NCBI RefSeq assembly: GCF_010726645.1
Contig: NZ_AP022563.1
Coordinates: 2,728,001 to 2,792,000 of the forward strand
Direction: 5' to 3'
DNA: 64,000 nt
Source: Mycolicibacterium duvalii
GTDB taxonomy: Bacteria; Actinomycetota; Actinomycetes; Mycobacteriales; Mycobacteriaceae
Below the pieces are notes generated by a model. The model saw nothing but the letters and a program-made list of their open reading frames with translations, was not told where the DNA came from and searched no databases. The position numbers were made by a program, and so were the translations under genes. This document shows positions 49,647 to 61,422 of the stretch, one piece after another. Within the stretch, counting starts at the first letter, position 1. The number at the start of each line of letters is the position of its first letter.

Positions 49647-50785
49647 TGCTGGGACCGATGGACGAATACCCGGTACACCAGGTACCGCAGCCGATCGCGT
49701 GGCCGGGGTCGTCGGACCGCAACTTCTACGACCGCTCCTACTTCAACGCCCACGACCGTACCGGCGACATCTTCCTGATCACCGGCATCGGTTACTACCC
49801 CAATCTCGGGGTCAAGGACGCGTTCCTGCTGGTGTCCCGCCGCGAAGGCAGGTTCGGGGCGGGCGGGCACACCCAGACCGCGGTGCACCTGTCCGACGCG
49901 ATCGACCAGAACAGGCTCGATCAGCACGTCGGCAACTATCGGGTGGAGGTCGTCGAGCCGCTGCGCAAGCTGCGCATCGTGTGCGAGGAAACCGACGGCA
50001 TCGCCGCCGATCTCACCTGGGAGGGACTGTTCGACGCCGTGCAGGAACAGCCGCATGTGATGCGGCGCGGCACCCGGGTGACGCTCGATGCGCAACGCTT
50101 CGCGCAGGTCGGCACCTGGAGCGGGACGCTGAGTGTCGACGGCGAGGACATCACCGTCGACCCGCAGCGCTGGATCGGCACTCGGGACCGCTCGTGGGGG
50201 ATCCGGCCGGTCGGCGAGGCCGAACCCGCCGGGCGTCCCGACGACCCGCCGTTCGAGGGCATGTGGTGGCTCTACGTGCCGATGGCTTTCGACGACTTCG
50301 GCATCGTGATCATCATGCAGGAGGATCCGTCGGGTTTCCGCTCGCTCAACGACTGCACCCGAATCTGGAAGGACGGCCGCGTCGAACAGCTGGGCTGGCC
50401 GCGGGTCAAGATCCATTACCGCTCCGGTACCCGCATCCCGACCGGCGCCACCATCGACGCGACCGCATTCGACGGCAGCCCGGTACATTTCGACGTCGAG
50501 TCGAAGCTGGCGGTGCCGATCCACGTCGGCGGCGGCTACGGCGGAGACTCCGACTGGCTGCACGGGATGTGGAAGGGCGAGCGTTTCACCGAGCGCCTGA
50601 CCTACGACATGACCGATCCGGCGATCGTCGGCCGGGCCGGGTTCGGGGTGATCGACCACGTCGGCCGCGCGGTGTGCCGGGATGCCGACGGCACCGAACG
50701 CGAGGGATGGGGGCTGTTCGAGCACGGCGCTCTCGGCCGTCACGACCCGTCCGGATTCGCCGACTGGCTGACCGTCGCGCCCTGA
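49646..50785 (+). CDS. Conserved protein of unknown function coupled to kinase
   Basis: I do not recognise a characterised family. The 379 residues have no signal peptide or membrane segment and look rich in beta strands, with repeated Trp/Gly turns such as DPQRWIGTRDRSWGIRP and IHVGGGYGGDSDWLHGMWKG, reminiscent of lipocalin/CrtC-like beta-barrel lobes; a DUF7064/7065-type assignment is possible but unverified. ATG shares a base with the kinase stop, implying a shared pathway. Confidence 0.82.
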
Positions 50786-50806
50786 CCCGCGGCCGGGCGG
50801 CCGGGG

Positions 50807-50811
<5 letters not shown>
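50781..50811. terminator. Bidirectional terminator between convergent genes
   Basis: CCTGACCC (50781-50788) pairs perfectly with GGGTCAGG (50804-50811), with an inner GGCC/GGCC stem. The two arms contain the stop codons of both convergent genes, so one GC-rich hairpin serves both directions. No T-tract. Confidence 0.65.
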
Positions 50812-52303
<1,492 letters not shown>

Positions 52304-52373
52304 CCGCACCCTCCTTTGGTCCGCGTACGTACCACGATATGGGTCAGTGGCCCGGCGCGTCGACGATCGCTGC

Positions 52374-52421
52374 GATTTCGGCGTGCAAAACGACGCTCTG
52401 CGACAGTTTTCACGCCGAATC
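52374..52421. repeat. Long imperfect palindrome in the monooxygenase/aofH intergenic region
   Basis: GATTTCGGCGTG (52374-52385) pairs with CACGCCGAATC (52411-52421) apart from one bulged base, and CAAAAC pairs with GTTTT just inside. The loop contains GACGCTCTGCGACA. It resembles an extragenic palindromic element. The aofH ATG is 17 bp beyond, so the hairpin would form in its leader if transcription starts upstream. Confidence 0.6.
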
Positions 52422-52437
52422 AGCCAGGATGGGGCCC

Positions 52438-53781
52438 ATGGCCGACGTGGTTGTCGTGGGGGCAGGTTTCGCGGGGCTCACCGCGGCGCGCGAGTTGACC
52501 CGGGCGGGTCACGATGTGGTCGTCGTGGAGGGACGCGACCGGGTCGGTGGCCGCTCGTACACCGTGGAGCTGGCCGGCGTCCCGGTCGATCTCGGCGCGA
52601 CGTTCGTCGGGCCCACCCAGGACGCGGTCCTGCGGCTGGCCGCCGAGCTGGGGTGCGAGCCGGTCCCGACCTACGGGCAGGGCAAGAACCTGATCCGCTG
52701 GCGGGGCCGCGTCCGCAGTTATCGCAGCACCATCCCGCGGTTGTCGGTGCTCGAGTTGCTCGACGTGTCGCGCATCCAGTGGCGTTTCGAGCGCATCTGC
52801 CGCAAAGTGTCGGTCAGCGAGCCGTGGAACTCCCCGGCCGCCGAGCAGCTGGACTCCATGTCACTGGACCGCTGGCTGCGCTCCGTGCACGCCGGAGCCT
52901 CGGCGCGCGAGCTGATGGCCATCATGGCCCGCGTCACGTGGGGCGCCGAACCCGACGCGGTGTCGCTGTTGCACGCGGTGCGCTACGTCAAAGCCGCCGG
53001 CGGGCTGGGTCGCATGCTCGACGTCGAGGGTGGCGCCCAGCAGGACCGATTCGCCGCCGGCACCCAGCAGATCGCGGTGCGGATGGCCGAGGAGCTCGGC
53101 GACCGGGTGCGGCTGGGCGCGCCGGTACGCCGCATCAGTACCGCAGCGGATGGCACGCTGACCGTCGCGACCGATGTCGCGGAGATCGCCGCCGCAGCTG
53201 TGGTGGTCGCGGTCCCGCCCGCCCACCGCGCCGGCATCGAGTTCGATCCACCGCTGCCGCCCGGCTACGACATGCTCGCCCGGCACTGGCCGCAGGGCCG
53301 GCTCAGCAAGGCCTACGCCGCCTACGACACGCCGTTCTGGCGCCGTGACGGCTGTTCGGGTGAGGCGCTGTCCGATGAGGGACCGGTGTTCATCACCTTC
53401 GACGTCAGCCCGGGCGACGCGGGTCCGGGCGTGCTGCTCGGCTTCACCGACGCGCGGACGTTCGATCCGCTGCCCGCCGACCGGCGCCGCGAGGTCGCGC
53501 TGGCCGGGTTCGCCGGCCTGTTCGGCGAGGCCGCGCACCGGCCGGTGGCCTACCTCGATCACTGCTGGGGCGCCGAGGATTTCGCGCCGGGCGGGCCGAC
53601 CGCGGCGGTGCCGCCGGGCGCCTGGACCGAACACGGCCGGTGGCTACGCCAACCGGTCAACGGGATCCACTGGGCGGGCACCGAGACCGCCGACGTGTGG
53701 ACGGGCTTCCTCGACGGCGCCGTGCGTTCGGGACTGCGGGCGGCCGCCGACGTGCATCAGGAACTGGCGCGGCGCGGCTGA
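52438..53781 (+). CDS. aofH: Flavin monoamine oxidase family protein AofH
   Basis: FAD-dependent amine oxidase of 447 residues: [19 protein letters not shown] and the adjacent [12 protein letters not shown] bind FAD, [12 protein letters not shown] [12 protein letters not shown] follows, and the C-terminal FAD contact is [20 protein letters not shown]. Strongly resembles M. tuberculosis AofH (Rv3170). ATG 52438 is preferred to 52429 on AGGA spacing. Its 3' end overlaps the convergent hydrolase by 25 bp, the same gene order as Rv3170-Rv3171c. Confidence 0.93.
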   Translation: MADVVVVGAGFAGLTAARELTRAGHDVVVVEGRDRVGGRSYTVELAGVPVDLGATFVGPTQDAVLRLAAELGCEPVPTYGQGKNLIRWRGRVRSYRSTIPRLSVLELLDVSRIQWRFERICRKVSVSEPWNSPAAEQLDSMSLDRWLRSVHAGASARELMAIMARVTWGAEPDAVSLLHAVRYVKAAGGLGRMLDVEGGAQQDRFAAGTQQIAVRMAEELGDRVRLGAPVRRISTAADGTLTVATDVAEIAAAAVVVAVPPAHRAGIEFDPPLPPGYDMLARHWPQGRLSKAYAAYDTPFWRRDGCSGEALSDEGPVFITFDVSPGDAGPGVLLGFTDARTFDPLPADRRREVALAGFAGLFGEAAHRPVAYLDHCWGAEDFAPGGPTAAVPPGAWTEHGRWLRQPVNGIHWAGTETADVWTGFLDGAVRSGLRAAADVHQELARRG

Positions 53782-54725
53782 GCCACGGATTCGAGCAGCC
53801 ACCGCAACTGGGCGTTGACCTCGTCGGGGCGTTCCAGGATCGCGCAGTGCCCGCCCGGCAACTCGACGAACCGCGCGAGGTTCGGCGCCGCCGCGGCGAT
53901 CTTGCGTGCCGAGACCATCGGTGACAGGCGGTCCTGCCTGCTGCCGATGACCAGCGTCGGCACCGTCAGATTGGTCAGGTCGATGTGCTGGGGCCCCAGA
54001 TGGTCGACCAGCGCGGCGGCCCACCCGCCGCGCCCGGCCGGAGGCGTCGTGTCGAACAGGTCGAACACGAAGCGGCCGATGTCGGGGTGGGCGTCGCGGC
54101 CCACCGCGATCAGCGACATCAGCCGGCGGCTGGGCCCGGTGACGGCGCGGCCCAGCGGCGCCCCGCCGAAGGTACGGATCACCGACGCCGCAGCACGCAC
54201 TCGCGCCTCGGCGAAGCCGGCCGGCACCGGCAACAGGTTGATGTGGTGCAGCAGCTCGCCGGTCGTGGTGTTTATCAGGGCCACCGCATCGGCGCGGTTC
54301 GCGACACTGTCGGCGAAGCGCTCCGACCACGACGTGATCGCGATGCCGCCCATCGAGTGCCCCGCGATGACCGCACGCTCGCCCGGCGCCAGCGTCGCAT
54401 CCAGCACCGAGTCGAGGTCTGCGGCCAGATGGTCCATGGTGTACCCGCCGCGCCGCGGTGGCACACCGCTGCGGCCGTGGCCGCGGTGGTCGTAGGCGAT
54501 CACCCGGTAGTGCTCCGACAGCTCGGCGATCTGGTGAGCCCACACCCGGATCGCGCACGTGATGCCGTGCGCGAAAACGATCGGGTAGCCGTCCTCAGGC
54601 CCGAACACCTCGGTGTGCAGTCGCACGCTGTCAGCGGACCGCACCTCGACGATGCGCCCCTCGGGCAGGGCGGCGGCGGGGGCGTACACCCGTCGGCGCG
54701 ATCTGGAGCTCACCCGCTGTGCCAT
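53757..54725 (-). CDS. hpx: Alpha/beta hydrolase, Hpx-like (non-haem haloperoxidase fold)
   Basis: A 322-residue hydrolase. Oxyanion motif FAHGIT, the conserved [10 protein letters not shown], nucleophile GHSMGG, acid in [11 protein letters not shown] and histidine in PGGHCAI form a complete triad. The haloperoxidase name describes fold similarity only; esterase or lipase activity is more likely. ATG 54725 has a GAGGAG site 5 bp away; the long upstream frame is a shadow of the next gene. Placement next to aofH matches Rv3171c. Confidence 0.87.
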   Translation of the reverse strand: MAQRVSSRSRRRVYAPAAALPEGRIVEVRSADSVRLHTEVFGPEDGYPIVFAHGITCAIRVWAHQIAELSEHYRVIAYDHRGHGRSGVPPRRGGYTMDHLAADLDSVLDATLAPGERAVIAGHSMGGIAITSWSERFADSVANRADAVALINTTTGELLHHINLLPVPAGFAEARVRAAASVIRTFGGAPLGRAVTGPSRRLMSLIAVGRDAHPDIGRFVFDLFDTTPPAGRGGWAAALVDHLGPQHIDLTNLTVPTLVIGSRQDRLSPMVSARKIAAAAPNLARFVELPGGHCAILERPDEVNAQLRWLLESVAQPRRASS

Positions 54726-54839
54726 CACCACTCCTCGTTCGGCGACATTGCCGGGAAATCGACTGTACCGCCGCGCAGCCCCGTCGGCGGCGACGACACC
54801 GTGCGGTTGAATGGTGCCGACGACAACCAGGAGGCCGCG

Positions 54840-55814
54840 ATGCGCGCGATCCAGATAGCCAGTCTCGACGGACCACAGGCCGCGACGTTGGTCGACATCT
54901 CCGAACCGGCGGCCGAGGACGGCATGGTCCTTGTCGAGGTGCATGCGGCCGGGGTCGCGTTCCCCGATGCCTTGCAGTCGCGCGGGCTCTACCAGTACAA
55001 GCCCGAGATGCCCTACACCCCGGGCGCGGAGGTCGCCGGCGTGGTGCGCAGCGCCCCCGAAGGCGCCGGTGTGGTCGCCGGCGACCGGGTCGCGGGTCTG
55101 ACGATGCTGTGCGGGGCCATGGCCGAAGTCGTTGCGCTGCACCCGGAGCGGGTGTTCAAGCTGCCCGACTCGGTGTCGTTCCAGGCGGGTGCGGGTCTGC
55201 TCTTCAACGACCTGACGATGCACTTCGCGTTGCGCACCCGGGGTCGGCTGCAGGCCGGCGAGACCGTACTCGTGCACGGCGCGGCCGGGGGCATCGGCAC
55301 CTCGACACTGCGGCTGGCCCCCGCGTTCGGTGCGGCACGCACCATCGCTGTGGTCAGCAGCGACGCCAAAGCCGACGTGGCCCGGGCGGCGGGCGCGTCC
55401 GACGTGGTCCTGGCCGACGGTTTCAAGGACGCGGTCAAGGAGCTGACCGGGGGTCGTGGCGTGGACATCGTCGTCGACCCGGTCGGCGGGGACCGGGTGA
55501 CCGACTCGCTGCGCTGCCTCGCGCCGGCCGGACGCCTGCTGGTGGTGGGCTTCACCGCCGGCGACATTCCCAGCATCAAGGTCAATCGGCTGCTGCTCAA
55601 CAACGTCGACGCGGTCGGGGTGGGGTGGGGCGCGTGGACCATGACCCACCCCGGCTATCTGCGCGAGCAGTGGGACGAGTTGGAGCCGCTGCTGGCCGAC
55701 GGCAGAGTCGCCGCACCGCAGCCCGTGGTCTATCCGCTGGAGCGCGCCGCCGACGCGATCGCCTCTCTGGAGGACCGCACGGCGCGGGGCAAAGTCGTCG
55801 TCGCCGTGCGGTAG
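54840..55814 (+). CDS. fadB4: NADPH:quinone oxidoreductase family protein FadB4
   Basis: Zinc-free medium-chain reductase of 324 residues, with GVAFPDALQSRGLYQYKPE near the N-terminus, NADPH loop VHGAAGGIGTSTLRLAPAFG and DIVVDPVGGDRVTDSLRCL. The sequence closely follows what I recall of M. tuberculosis FadB4 (Rv3141), although that gene sits beside fadE23 there and 40 kb away here. Despite the name it is an oxidoreductase, not a beta-oxidation FadB. ATG 54840 follows AGGAGG. Confidence 0.88.
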   Translation: MRAIQIASLDGPQAATLVDISEPAAEDGMVLVEVHAAGVAFPDALQSRGLYQYKPEMPYTPGAEVAGVVRSAPEGAGVVAGDRVAGLTMLCGAMAEVVALHPERVFKLPDSVSFQAGAGLLFNDLTMHFALRTRGRLQAGETVLVHGAAGGIGTSTLRLAPAFGAARTIAVVSSDAKADVARAAGASDVVLADGFKDAVKELTGGRGVDIVVDPVGGDRVTDSLRCLAPAGRLLVVGFTAGDIPSIKVNRLLLNNVDAVGVGWGAWTMTHPGYLREQWDELEPLLADGRVAAPQPVVYPLERAADAIASLEDRTARGKVVVAVR

Positions 55815-55849
55815 CGCCTGTCACTGGCGCATGTACTTTGCCCACTGCG

Positions 55850-58624
55850 ATGATGGGTGCCGTGCCCAGCGCTGAGAAGCCCGCTACCGCCGATCGCCCG
55901 GTTGCTGGTTTCCTCGATTCGGTCGCGGCACGTCCCACCGGGCTTGTCATCGAGGGCGAAGCCGGCATCGGGAAGTCGACGTTATGGCTGTCGCTGGCCG
56001 AACAGGCGGCGGCCCGCGGGTACCGCGTGTTGTCGGCGCGGGTCGGCGAGGCGGAGTCGGTGATGGCCTTCTCGGCGCTGGCCGATCTGCTCGCCGAGGT
56101 CGACACCGAACATCTGAACGCACTGCCCGGACTGCAACGGCTGGCCCTGGACCGGGTACTGCTGCGCGCCGGCGTGGACGGCCCTCCTACCGACCACCGC
56201 GTGGTCGCTGCTGCCTTCGTCGCGGTACTGCGCGCGCTGGGCGCGGACGGCCCGGTCTTGCTCGCGGTCGATGACATCCAGTGGCTGGACACCTCCAGTC
56301 GCGGGGTGCTCGCCTTTGTGGCGCGCCGCTTGCGCGGCCCGTGCGGGCTGCTGGTCACCGAGCGCACCGTGCCCGGCAGCGGCACGGTGGCACGGTGGTT
56401 GCAGCTGGACCGCCCCGACGGCCTCGAACGCTACGCGGTGCGGCCGATGACCGCGCCGGCGCTGCACACGACGATCACCCAACGACTCGGCCGCAGCTTC
56501 CCACGCCCCGCCGTATTGCGGATCACCGAGATATCCCGGGGCAATCCGTTTTTCGCGCTGGAGCTGGCTCGCGCGCTCGGCGACCGCACCGACATGTCCG
56601 ACCAGCCCCTGCCCGAGACACTCGCCGAGGTGGTGCGCGCCCGCGTCGATGGGCTCACCGAGGACGTGCGCGGGCTGCTGTTGACCGCGTCATGTGTGCC
56701 GAACCCGACGGTGGAGTTGTTGTCCAGCGCGGCCGGCACCCCGCCCGAGCGCGTGACCGCACTCCTCGAGCACGCCGAGTCGCTCGATGTCGTCACCCTC
56801 GATGGTCACCGGATCCGGTTCAACCATCCGCTGCTGGCCAGCGTGGTCTACAACGACGCGCCCGCCGGCACGCGTCGAGCCACGCATCGCACGCTGGCCG
56901 GCCTGGAGAGTCACCCGGAACTGCGGGCCCGCCACCTGGCCTTGGCCTCGACCAGCGGCGACGACGAGATCTTCGCTGCGCTGGACCAGGCCGGCGATTC
57001 GGCGCGGGCGCGGGGCGCGCCCGCGGCCGCGGCCGAGCTGATCGATCTGGCGATCAAACTCGGCGGCGACACTGTGGTCCGGCGGCTGAAGTCGGCGGAG
57101 AACCACTTCCTGGCCGGCGACACCGCCAAGGCCAAGGAGGTTCTCGGCGCGGTGGCCGACTACCAGCCGGCGATCATGCGCGCGCTGGGCGCGGTGCTGC
57201 TGGCCACCGTCTCCATGTACGACAACAAGCACACCACCGCGGTCACCCTGCTGCGGACCGCGCTCGACGACGCCACCGGGAACATCCCGGTCATGGTGCA
57301 GGTCCTTCTACGACTGTCGTTCGCGCTGCACAGCATCGGTGATTCGGCCGAGGCTCGCCGCCACATCCGCGACGCCGTCAAACTGGCCGAGGAACTCGGC
57401 GTCGCGGGCATCACCAGCGCCGCTTTGGCCTGGTCGGTGCAGCTGGACTTCCAATGCGGGCACGGCCTCGACGAGGTCGCGCTGGATCGCGCGCTCGAGC
57501 TCTACGACAGTTCGCTGGATCTTCCGATCATCTTCCGCGCCCCGATGATCAACGCGCTGGCGCTGTCGGGCACCGGACGCCTGGAGGAGGCCCACCGCCA
57601 GCTGGTCGAGCTGCGCACCGTCGGTCTCGAACGCGGCGCCGAGAGCGACATGATGGCCATCGCGGGTTTCCTTGCCATCAACCACATCTGGCGCGGGCAG
57701 ATCGCCGAGGCACAGGCAGAGGCCGCCGAGGCCGTCGAACGGGCCGAACAGCTCGGCGGCGACGAGGTGCTGATCATCCCGATGACCGTGCGCGCGGCGG
57801 CCGCGGCGTTCGCGGGCCGGGTGGACGAGGCCCGCGCCGATGCCCGCTGGGTCCTCGACGCGTCGTCGCGCCGGCAGTCCAGCCTGGCCGACTGGCCGGG
57901 TATGACGCTGTGTTTCCTGGAAGAGTCGCTGGGCAATCACCGGGCCGCGCTCGACGCGTTGGACCACGACTTCCTCCACCCGAGCACCGCGGTCGCCACC
58001 GAGCTGATCATGTCCTGGCATCTGCCCGACGCCATCGAGGCGATGGTCGGCGTCGGCCAGCTCACCGACGCCGAGAACCTCACCGCCGCTTTGGAACACG
58101 CCGGCGAGCAACACAGGCGTCCGTGGACCCGGGCGGTCGGCGCGCGCTGCCGGGCCATGCTGCTGGCCGCGGGTGGCGACGTCGCGGCCGCCGAGCAGTC
58201 GGCGCAGCAGGCGATGAGGGAACACGAGTTACTGCCGATGCCGTTCGAACGTGCCCGCACCCAGCTGGTACTGGGCCAGTTACAGCGCAGGCTGCGCCGA
58301 AAGAGCGCTGCGGCCGCGACGTTGACCGACGCGCTGCGAACCTTCGAACGGTTGGGCACCCCGCTGTGGGCGCAACGGGCACAAGCCGAATTGTCCCGTA
58401 CCGCCGTTTCGGCGTCCGGTGGCGCAGGCGGTCTCACGACGTCCGAGCAGCGGGTCGCCGAGCTGGCCGCATCGGGTGCGACGAACAAGGAGATCGCGGC
58501 GGCGATGTTCATCACCCCCAAGACCGTCGAGCATCACCTCACCAAGATCTACCGCAAGCTCGGGATCGGCTCGCGCGCCGAACTGGGCCGGCGGATGGAC
58601 CAGATCCACAGCAACGGCGACTAG
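55850..58624 (+). CDS. Large ATP-binding LuxR-family transcriptional regulator
   Basis: A 924-residue STAND/LAL-type regulator. Walker A is GEAGIGKST (residues 36-44) and Walker B is LLAVDDIQWLD; a long helical repeat (TPR-like) middle follows, and the C-terminal 65 residues form a LuxR helix-turn-helix (LAASGATNKEIAAAMFITPK, then VEHHLTKIYRKLGIGSRAEL). Start is one of two adjacent ATGs (55850/55853). It lies 35 bp after fadB4 and converges on the FabG3-like gene with a 4-bp overlap. Probably senses a small molecule and activates nearby catabolic genes. Confidence 0.92.
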   Translation: MMGAVPSAEKPATADRPVAGFLDSVAARPTGLVIEGEAGIGKSTLWLSLAEQAAARGYRVLSARVGEAESVMAFSALADLLAEVDTEHLNALPGLQRLALDRVLLRAGVDGPPTDHRVVAAAFVAVLRALGADGPVLLAVDDIQWLDTSSRGVLAFVARRLRGPCGLLVTERTVPGSGTVARWLQLDRPDGLERYAVRPMTAPALHTTITQRLGRSFPRPAVLRITEISRGNPFFALELARALGDRTDMSDQPLPETLAEVVRARVDGLTEDVRGLLLTASCVPNPTVELLSSAAGTPPERVTALLEHAESLDVVTLDGHRIRFNHPLLASVVYNDAPAGTRRATHRTLAGLESHPELRARHLALASTSGDDEIFAALDQAGDSARARGAPAAAAELIDLAIKLGGDTVVRRLKSAENHFLAGDTAKAKEVLGAVADYQPAIMRALGAVLLATVSMYDNKHTTAVTLLRTALDDATGNIPVMVQVLLRLSFALHSIGDSAEARRHIRDAVKLAEELGVAGITSAALAWSVQLDFQCGHGLDEVALDRALELYDSSLDLPIIFRAPMINALALSGTGRLEEAHRQLVELRTVGLERGAESDMMAIAGFLAINHIWRGQIAEAQAEAAEAVERAEQLGGDEVLIIPMTVRAAAAAFAGRVDEARADARWVLDASSRRQSSLADWPGMTLCFLEESLGNHRAALDALDHDFLHPSTAVATELIMSWHLPDAIEAMVGVGQLTDAENLTAALEHAGEQHRRPWTRAVGARCRAMLLAAGGDVAAAEQSAQQAMREHELLPMPFERARTQLVLGQLQRRLRRKSAAAATLTDALRTFERLGTPLWAQRAQAELSRTAVSASGGAGGLTTSEQRVAELAASGATNKEIAAAMFITPKTVEHHLTKIYRKLGIGSRAELGRRMDQIHSNGD

Positions 58625-59403
58625 GTGACCCACTCGGGCTGCTGTTCGACGTCTACGGCGGCGAAGTCCTTGTGCGCCAGGTGCGCAAGGGTTCCCCCGT
58701 CGACGACGAACTCGGCACCGGTCGAGAAGCTCGACTCATCCGAGGCGAGGTAGACCACCAGGTTGCTGACATCCTCGGGCCGGCCGATGCGGCCGAGCGC
58801 GGTGTGGAAGATGTCCTCGGGCACCCAGTCGGCCATCGGCGTCTTGATCAGGCCGGGGTGGATCGAGTTGACCCGGATACCAAGTGGTCCCAGTTCCAGC
58901 GCGGTCGACTTGGTCAGGCCGCGCACCGCCCACTTGGTGGCTGTGTAGCCGTGGCAGGCGATGGTGCCGGCCATGCCTTCGATGGACGAGATGTTGATGA
59001 TCGACCCGCCCCCGGCGGCCTTCATCGCCGGCGTCGCCGCCCGGATACCGAGAAACACCCCGGTCAGGTTGATGTCGAGAATGCGGTGCCATTCGGCGAG
59101 TTCGTAGTCTTCGACGGTGCCGATGCTGAGGATGCCGGCATTGTTGACCAACACGTCCAGTCGGCCGAACTCGGCGACGGCGACCGCGACCGCGGCGTCC
59201 CAGTCCTGCGGGCGGGTGACGTCGAGATGGACGTAGCGCGCCGCGTCGCAGAGTTCGGCGGCGACCTGCCGACCCTCGTCGTCGAGGATGTCCCCGCACA
59301 CCACCCGGGCGCCGTGCCGGGTCAACTCACGCGCGTGCGAGGCCCCCATCCCCCGTGCCGCGCCACTGACCAGGGCGACCTTACCGGCCAGCCGACCTGT
59401 CAT
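58621..59403 (-). CDS. fabG3: Short-chain dehydrogenase, FabG3-like (3-alpha/20-beta-hydroxysteroid dehydrogenase type)
   Basis: NAD(P)-dependent SDR of 260 residues: GAARGMGASHAREL cofactor loop, NNAG, catalytic serine in ISSIEGMAG, YxxxK as YTATK, and PG motif HPGLIKTPMADWVPEDIF. Very close to M. tuberculosis FabG3 (Rv2002), which has 20-beta-hydroxysteroid dehydrogenase activity, including the same C-terminal QPEWVT. ATG 59403 overlaps the stop of the monooxygenase (ATGA), so both work in one pathway, interconverting an alcohol and the ketone the monooxygenase uses. Confidence 0.92.
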   Translation of the reverse strand: MTGRLAGKVALVSGAARGMGASHARELTRHGARVVCGDILDDEGRQVAAELCDAARYVHLDVTRPQDWDAAVAVAVAEFGRLDVLVNNAGILSIGTVEDYELAEWHRILDINLTGVFLGIRAATPAMKAAGGGSIINISSIEGMAGTIACHGYTATKWAVRGLTKSTALELGPLGIRVNSIHPGLIKTPMADWVPEDIFHTALGRIGRPEDVSNLVVYLASDESSFSTGAEFVVDGGTLAHLAHKDFAAVDVEQQPEWVT

Positions 59404-61400
59404 GAAACCTCCTGTGCACGTGCGGTACTCATCTCGTAATCAGCGGGGTCGGGGTGGTGGGTCCACTTCCAGTAGTCCACGATGCGCCACGCGAACAGCG
59501 TGGGCAATTCGCCGGCGGAGTTCTTGTAGTAACTACTCGTGACCGCGGGGTGCGCGTAGACCATGGTCTGCAGACGTTCCTGGCTGCGACGGTGGTAGTC
59601 GGTGCACACATCGGCCTTCGGCATCGCCGCATCGGCGCCGTGGGTGAGGATCATGTCGATGCACCCGAGGATGTAGCGCATCTGGCATTCCGAGTTGTAG
59701 ATGATGCTGGCGCCGTTGACGGCGTTGGTGCCGGGACCGAACATGCAGTAGAAGTTCGGGAAACCGGCGACGGTCACCCCGAGGTAGGCGAATGCGGAGT
59801 CGCCCCAGACGTCGTTGAGGCCGGCGCCGTCCACTCCGCGGATGTCGATCGGGCCGAGTTGGTGGTTGACGTCGAACCCGGTGGCCCACAGCAGGATATC
59901 GGCCGGCCGGTGGTTACCGTGCACGTCGGTCACTCCGTGCGCGGTGATCTCGGCGATGCCGTCGGCGACCAGTTCGACGTCGTCGCGCTGCAGCGTCCGC
60001 AGCCAGGTGCCGTCGTCCTGCAGTGTGCGCTTGCCCATCGGCGGATACTTCGGCGTGACTTTGGCCAGCAGGTCTTCGTCGTCGGTGAATCCGCGCATCC
60101 AGGCCTCGAACACGTCGCGGATCATCTGGTTGCCCTCGCTGACCGACAGCCCGCCGTTGTCCCATGCCGGGTCGATGGTGATCTGTTCGTTGAGCGCGTC
60201 GGCGATCGGCCACCAGGACACGAACCGCAGCCACCGTGCGTAGAAGGGCAGATGGCGGGTGGCCCACCGCGCGCCGTCGCCGACGCGTTCGTGGTAGTGC
60301 ACGTTGGGCGCCATCCACTGCGGGGTGCGCTGGTAGACGTCGACGTGGGCGGCTCGCCCGGCGATGGCGGGTACGAGCTGGAATCCGCTGGCGCCCGCCC
60401 CGATCACCGCGACCCGTTTGCCGGTCAGGTCGACGGCGTCGTCCCAGTCCGCGGTGTGAAACGCTGGTCCGGCAAAGCTGTTGGCGCCGTTGATGTCCGG
60501 GATCACCGGGTTGCTGAACTGTCCGACCGCGCAGATCAGGCCACGGGCGCGCAGTGTCTCCGTGGCACCGTCGGGCGACCGGATCTCCACCTGCCAGGTC
60601 GCAGTGGCCTCGTCCCAGTGCGCGGCCACCACCTCGGTCTGAAAGCGGACGTGCGGGCCGATGTCGTGGCGGGCCATCACGTCATCGAGGTACCGGAGGA
60701 TCTCCGGCTGGGTGGCGTAGTGGTGCTCCCAGTGGTCGGTCGGTTCGAACGAGTAGGTGTAGTACTGGCTGGCGATGTCGACGCGACAGCCGGGATAGCG
60801 GTTGGCCAACCAGGTTCCGCCGACCGCGGACTGTTTCTCGATGATCTGGAACGGAATCCCGGCATGCTTGAGTTTGATGCCGGCCAGCAGTCCGGCCTCA
60901 CCGCAGCCGATGACGATCACCGGGAAGTCGGCGCGCTGCGCCGCGGTCGACGCCAGCCGCGGCCCGTGCTGGTCGGTGTCGGTCAACCGCAGGTCCGCGG
61001 CGATGTAGTCGACGAACTCGTCGGTGACCTGCCCGGCGGTGATCACATCGAGCATCGTGCGGAGTTGAGCGGCGTCGGGCAGGAACGGCGGCGGGCACCC
61101 CCGGTCCCGGTAGGCGCGGGCGATGTCGAAGGCCCGCTCCCGGACCGCGGCCTTGTCGGGTTCGCTCATCGCGCCCTGCAGATCCATCGCGATGAGCATC
61201 ACCGGCCGCGGCAGTTCGTCGAGCAGGCCGAGGTCGCCGGTCATGTGCACCAGCGACATCAGCAGCGCGGGCACGCTGGCCTCGTCGATCGCGCGACGCA
61301 GGACGTCGTCGTCGGCGTCGGGGAACGGCAGGCCGGTCAGTCGGACGAGTTCGGGATCGCGCACCGCAGCATCGCTGACCTGTGGCATGGGCCACACCAT
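59400..61400 (-). CDS. Baeyer-Villiger monooxygenase with N-terminal extension (HAPMO-like)
   Basis: A 666-residue FAD/NADPH enzyme that inserts oxygen next to a ketone carbonyl. The FAD site VIVIGCGEAGLLAGIKLK begins only near residue 155; the fingerprint FAGPAFHTADWDD and the NADPH loop VAVIGAGASGFQLVP follow. The helical N-terminal extension and the C-terminal AWRIVDYWKWTHHPDPADYE resemble 4-hydroxyacetophenone monooxygenase. Start ATG 61400 or 61388; neither has a clear ribosome site. Coupled to the downstream SDR and 22 bp after the hydrolase. Confidence 0.92.
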   Translation of the reverse strand: MVWPMPQVSDAAVRDPELVRLTGLPFPDADDDVLRRAIDEASVPALLMSLVHMTGDLGLLDELPRPVMLIAMDLQGAMSEPDKAAVRERAFDIARAYRDRGCPPPFLPDAAQLRTMLDVITAGQVTDEFVDYIAADLRLTDTDQHGPRLASTAAQRADFPVIVIGCGEAGLLAGIKLKHAGIPFQIIEKQSAVGGTWLANRYPGCRVDIASQYYTYSFEPTDHWEHHYATQPEILRYLDDVMARHDIGPHVRFQTEVVAAHWDEATATWQVEIRSPDGATETLRARGLICAVGQFSNPVIPDINGANSFAGPAFHTADWDDAVDLTGKRVAVIGAGASGFQLVPAIAGRAAHVDVYQRTPQWMAPNVHYHERVGDGARWATRHLPFYARWLRFVSWWPIADALNEQITIDPAWDNGGLSVSEGNQMIRDVFEAWMRGFTDDEDLLAKVTPKYPPMGKRTLQDDGTWLRTLQRDDVELVADGIAEITAHGVTDVHGNHRPADILLWATGFDVNHQLGPIDIRGVDGAGLNDVWGDSAFAYLGVTVAGFPNFYCMFGPGTNAVNGASIIYNSECQMRYILGCIDMILTHGADAAMPKADVCTDYHRRSQERLQTMVYAHPAVTSSYYKNSAGELPTLFAWRIVDYWKWTHHPDPADYEMSTARAQEVS

Positions 61401-61422
61401 ACAGAGCCGCGCGGGTGGATGG

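Noticed and set aside
54719..55849. Apparent 377-residue N-terminal extension of the LuxR-type regulator
   Set aside because: This region is fadB4 in another frame; the regulator starts at the ATG pair at 55850/55853 just before its Walker A domain.
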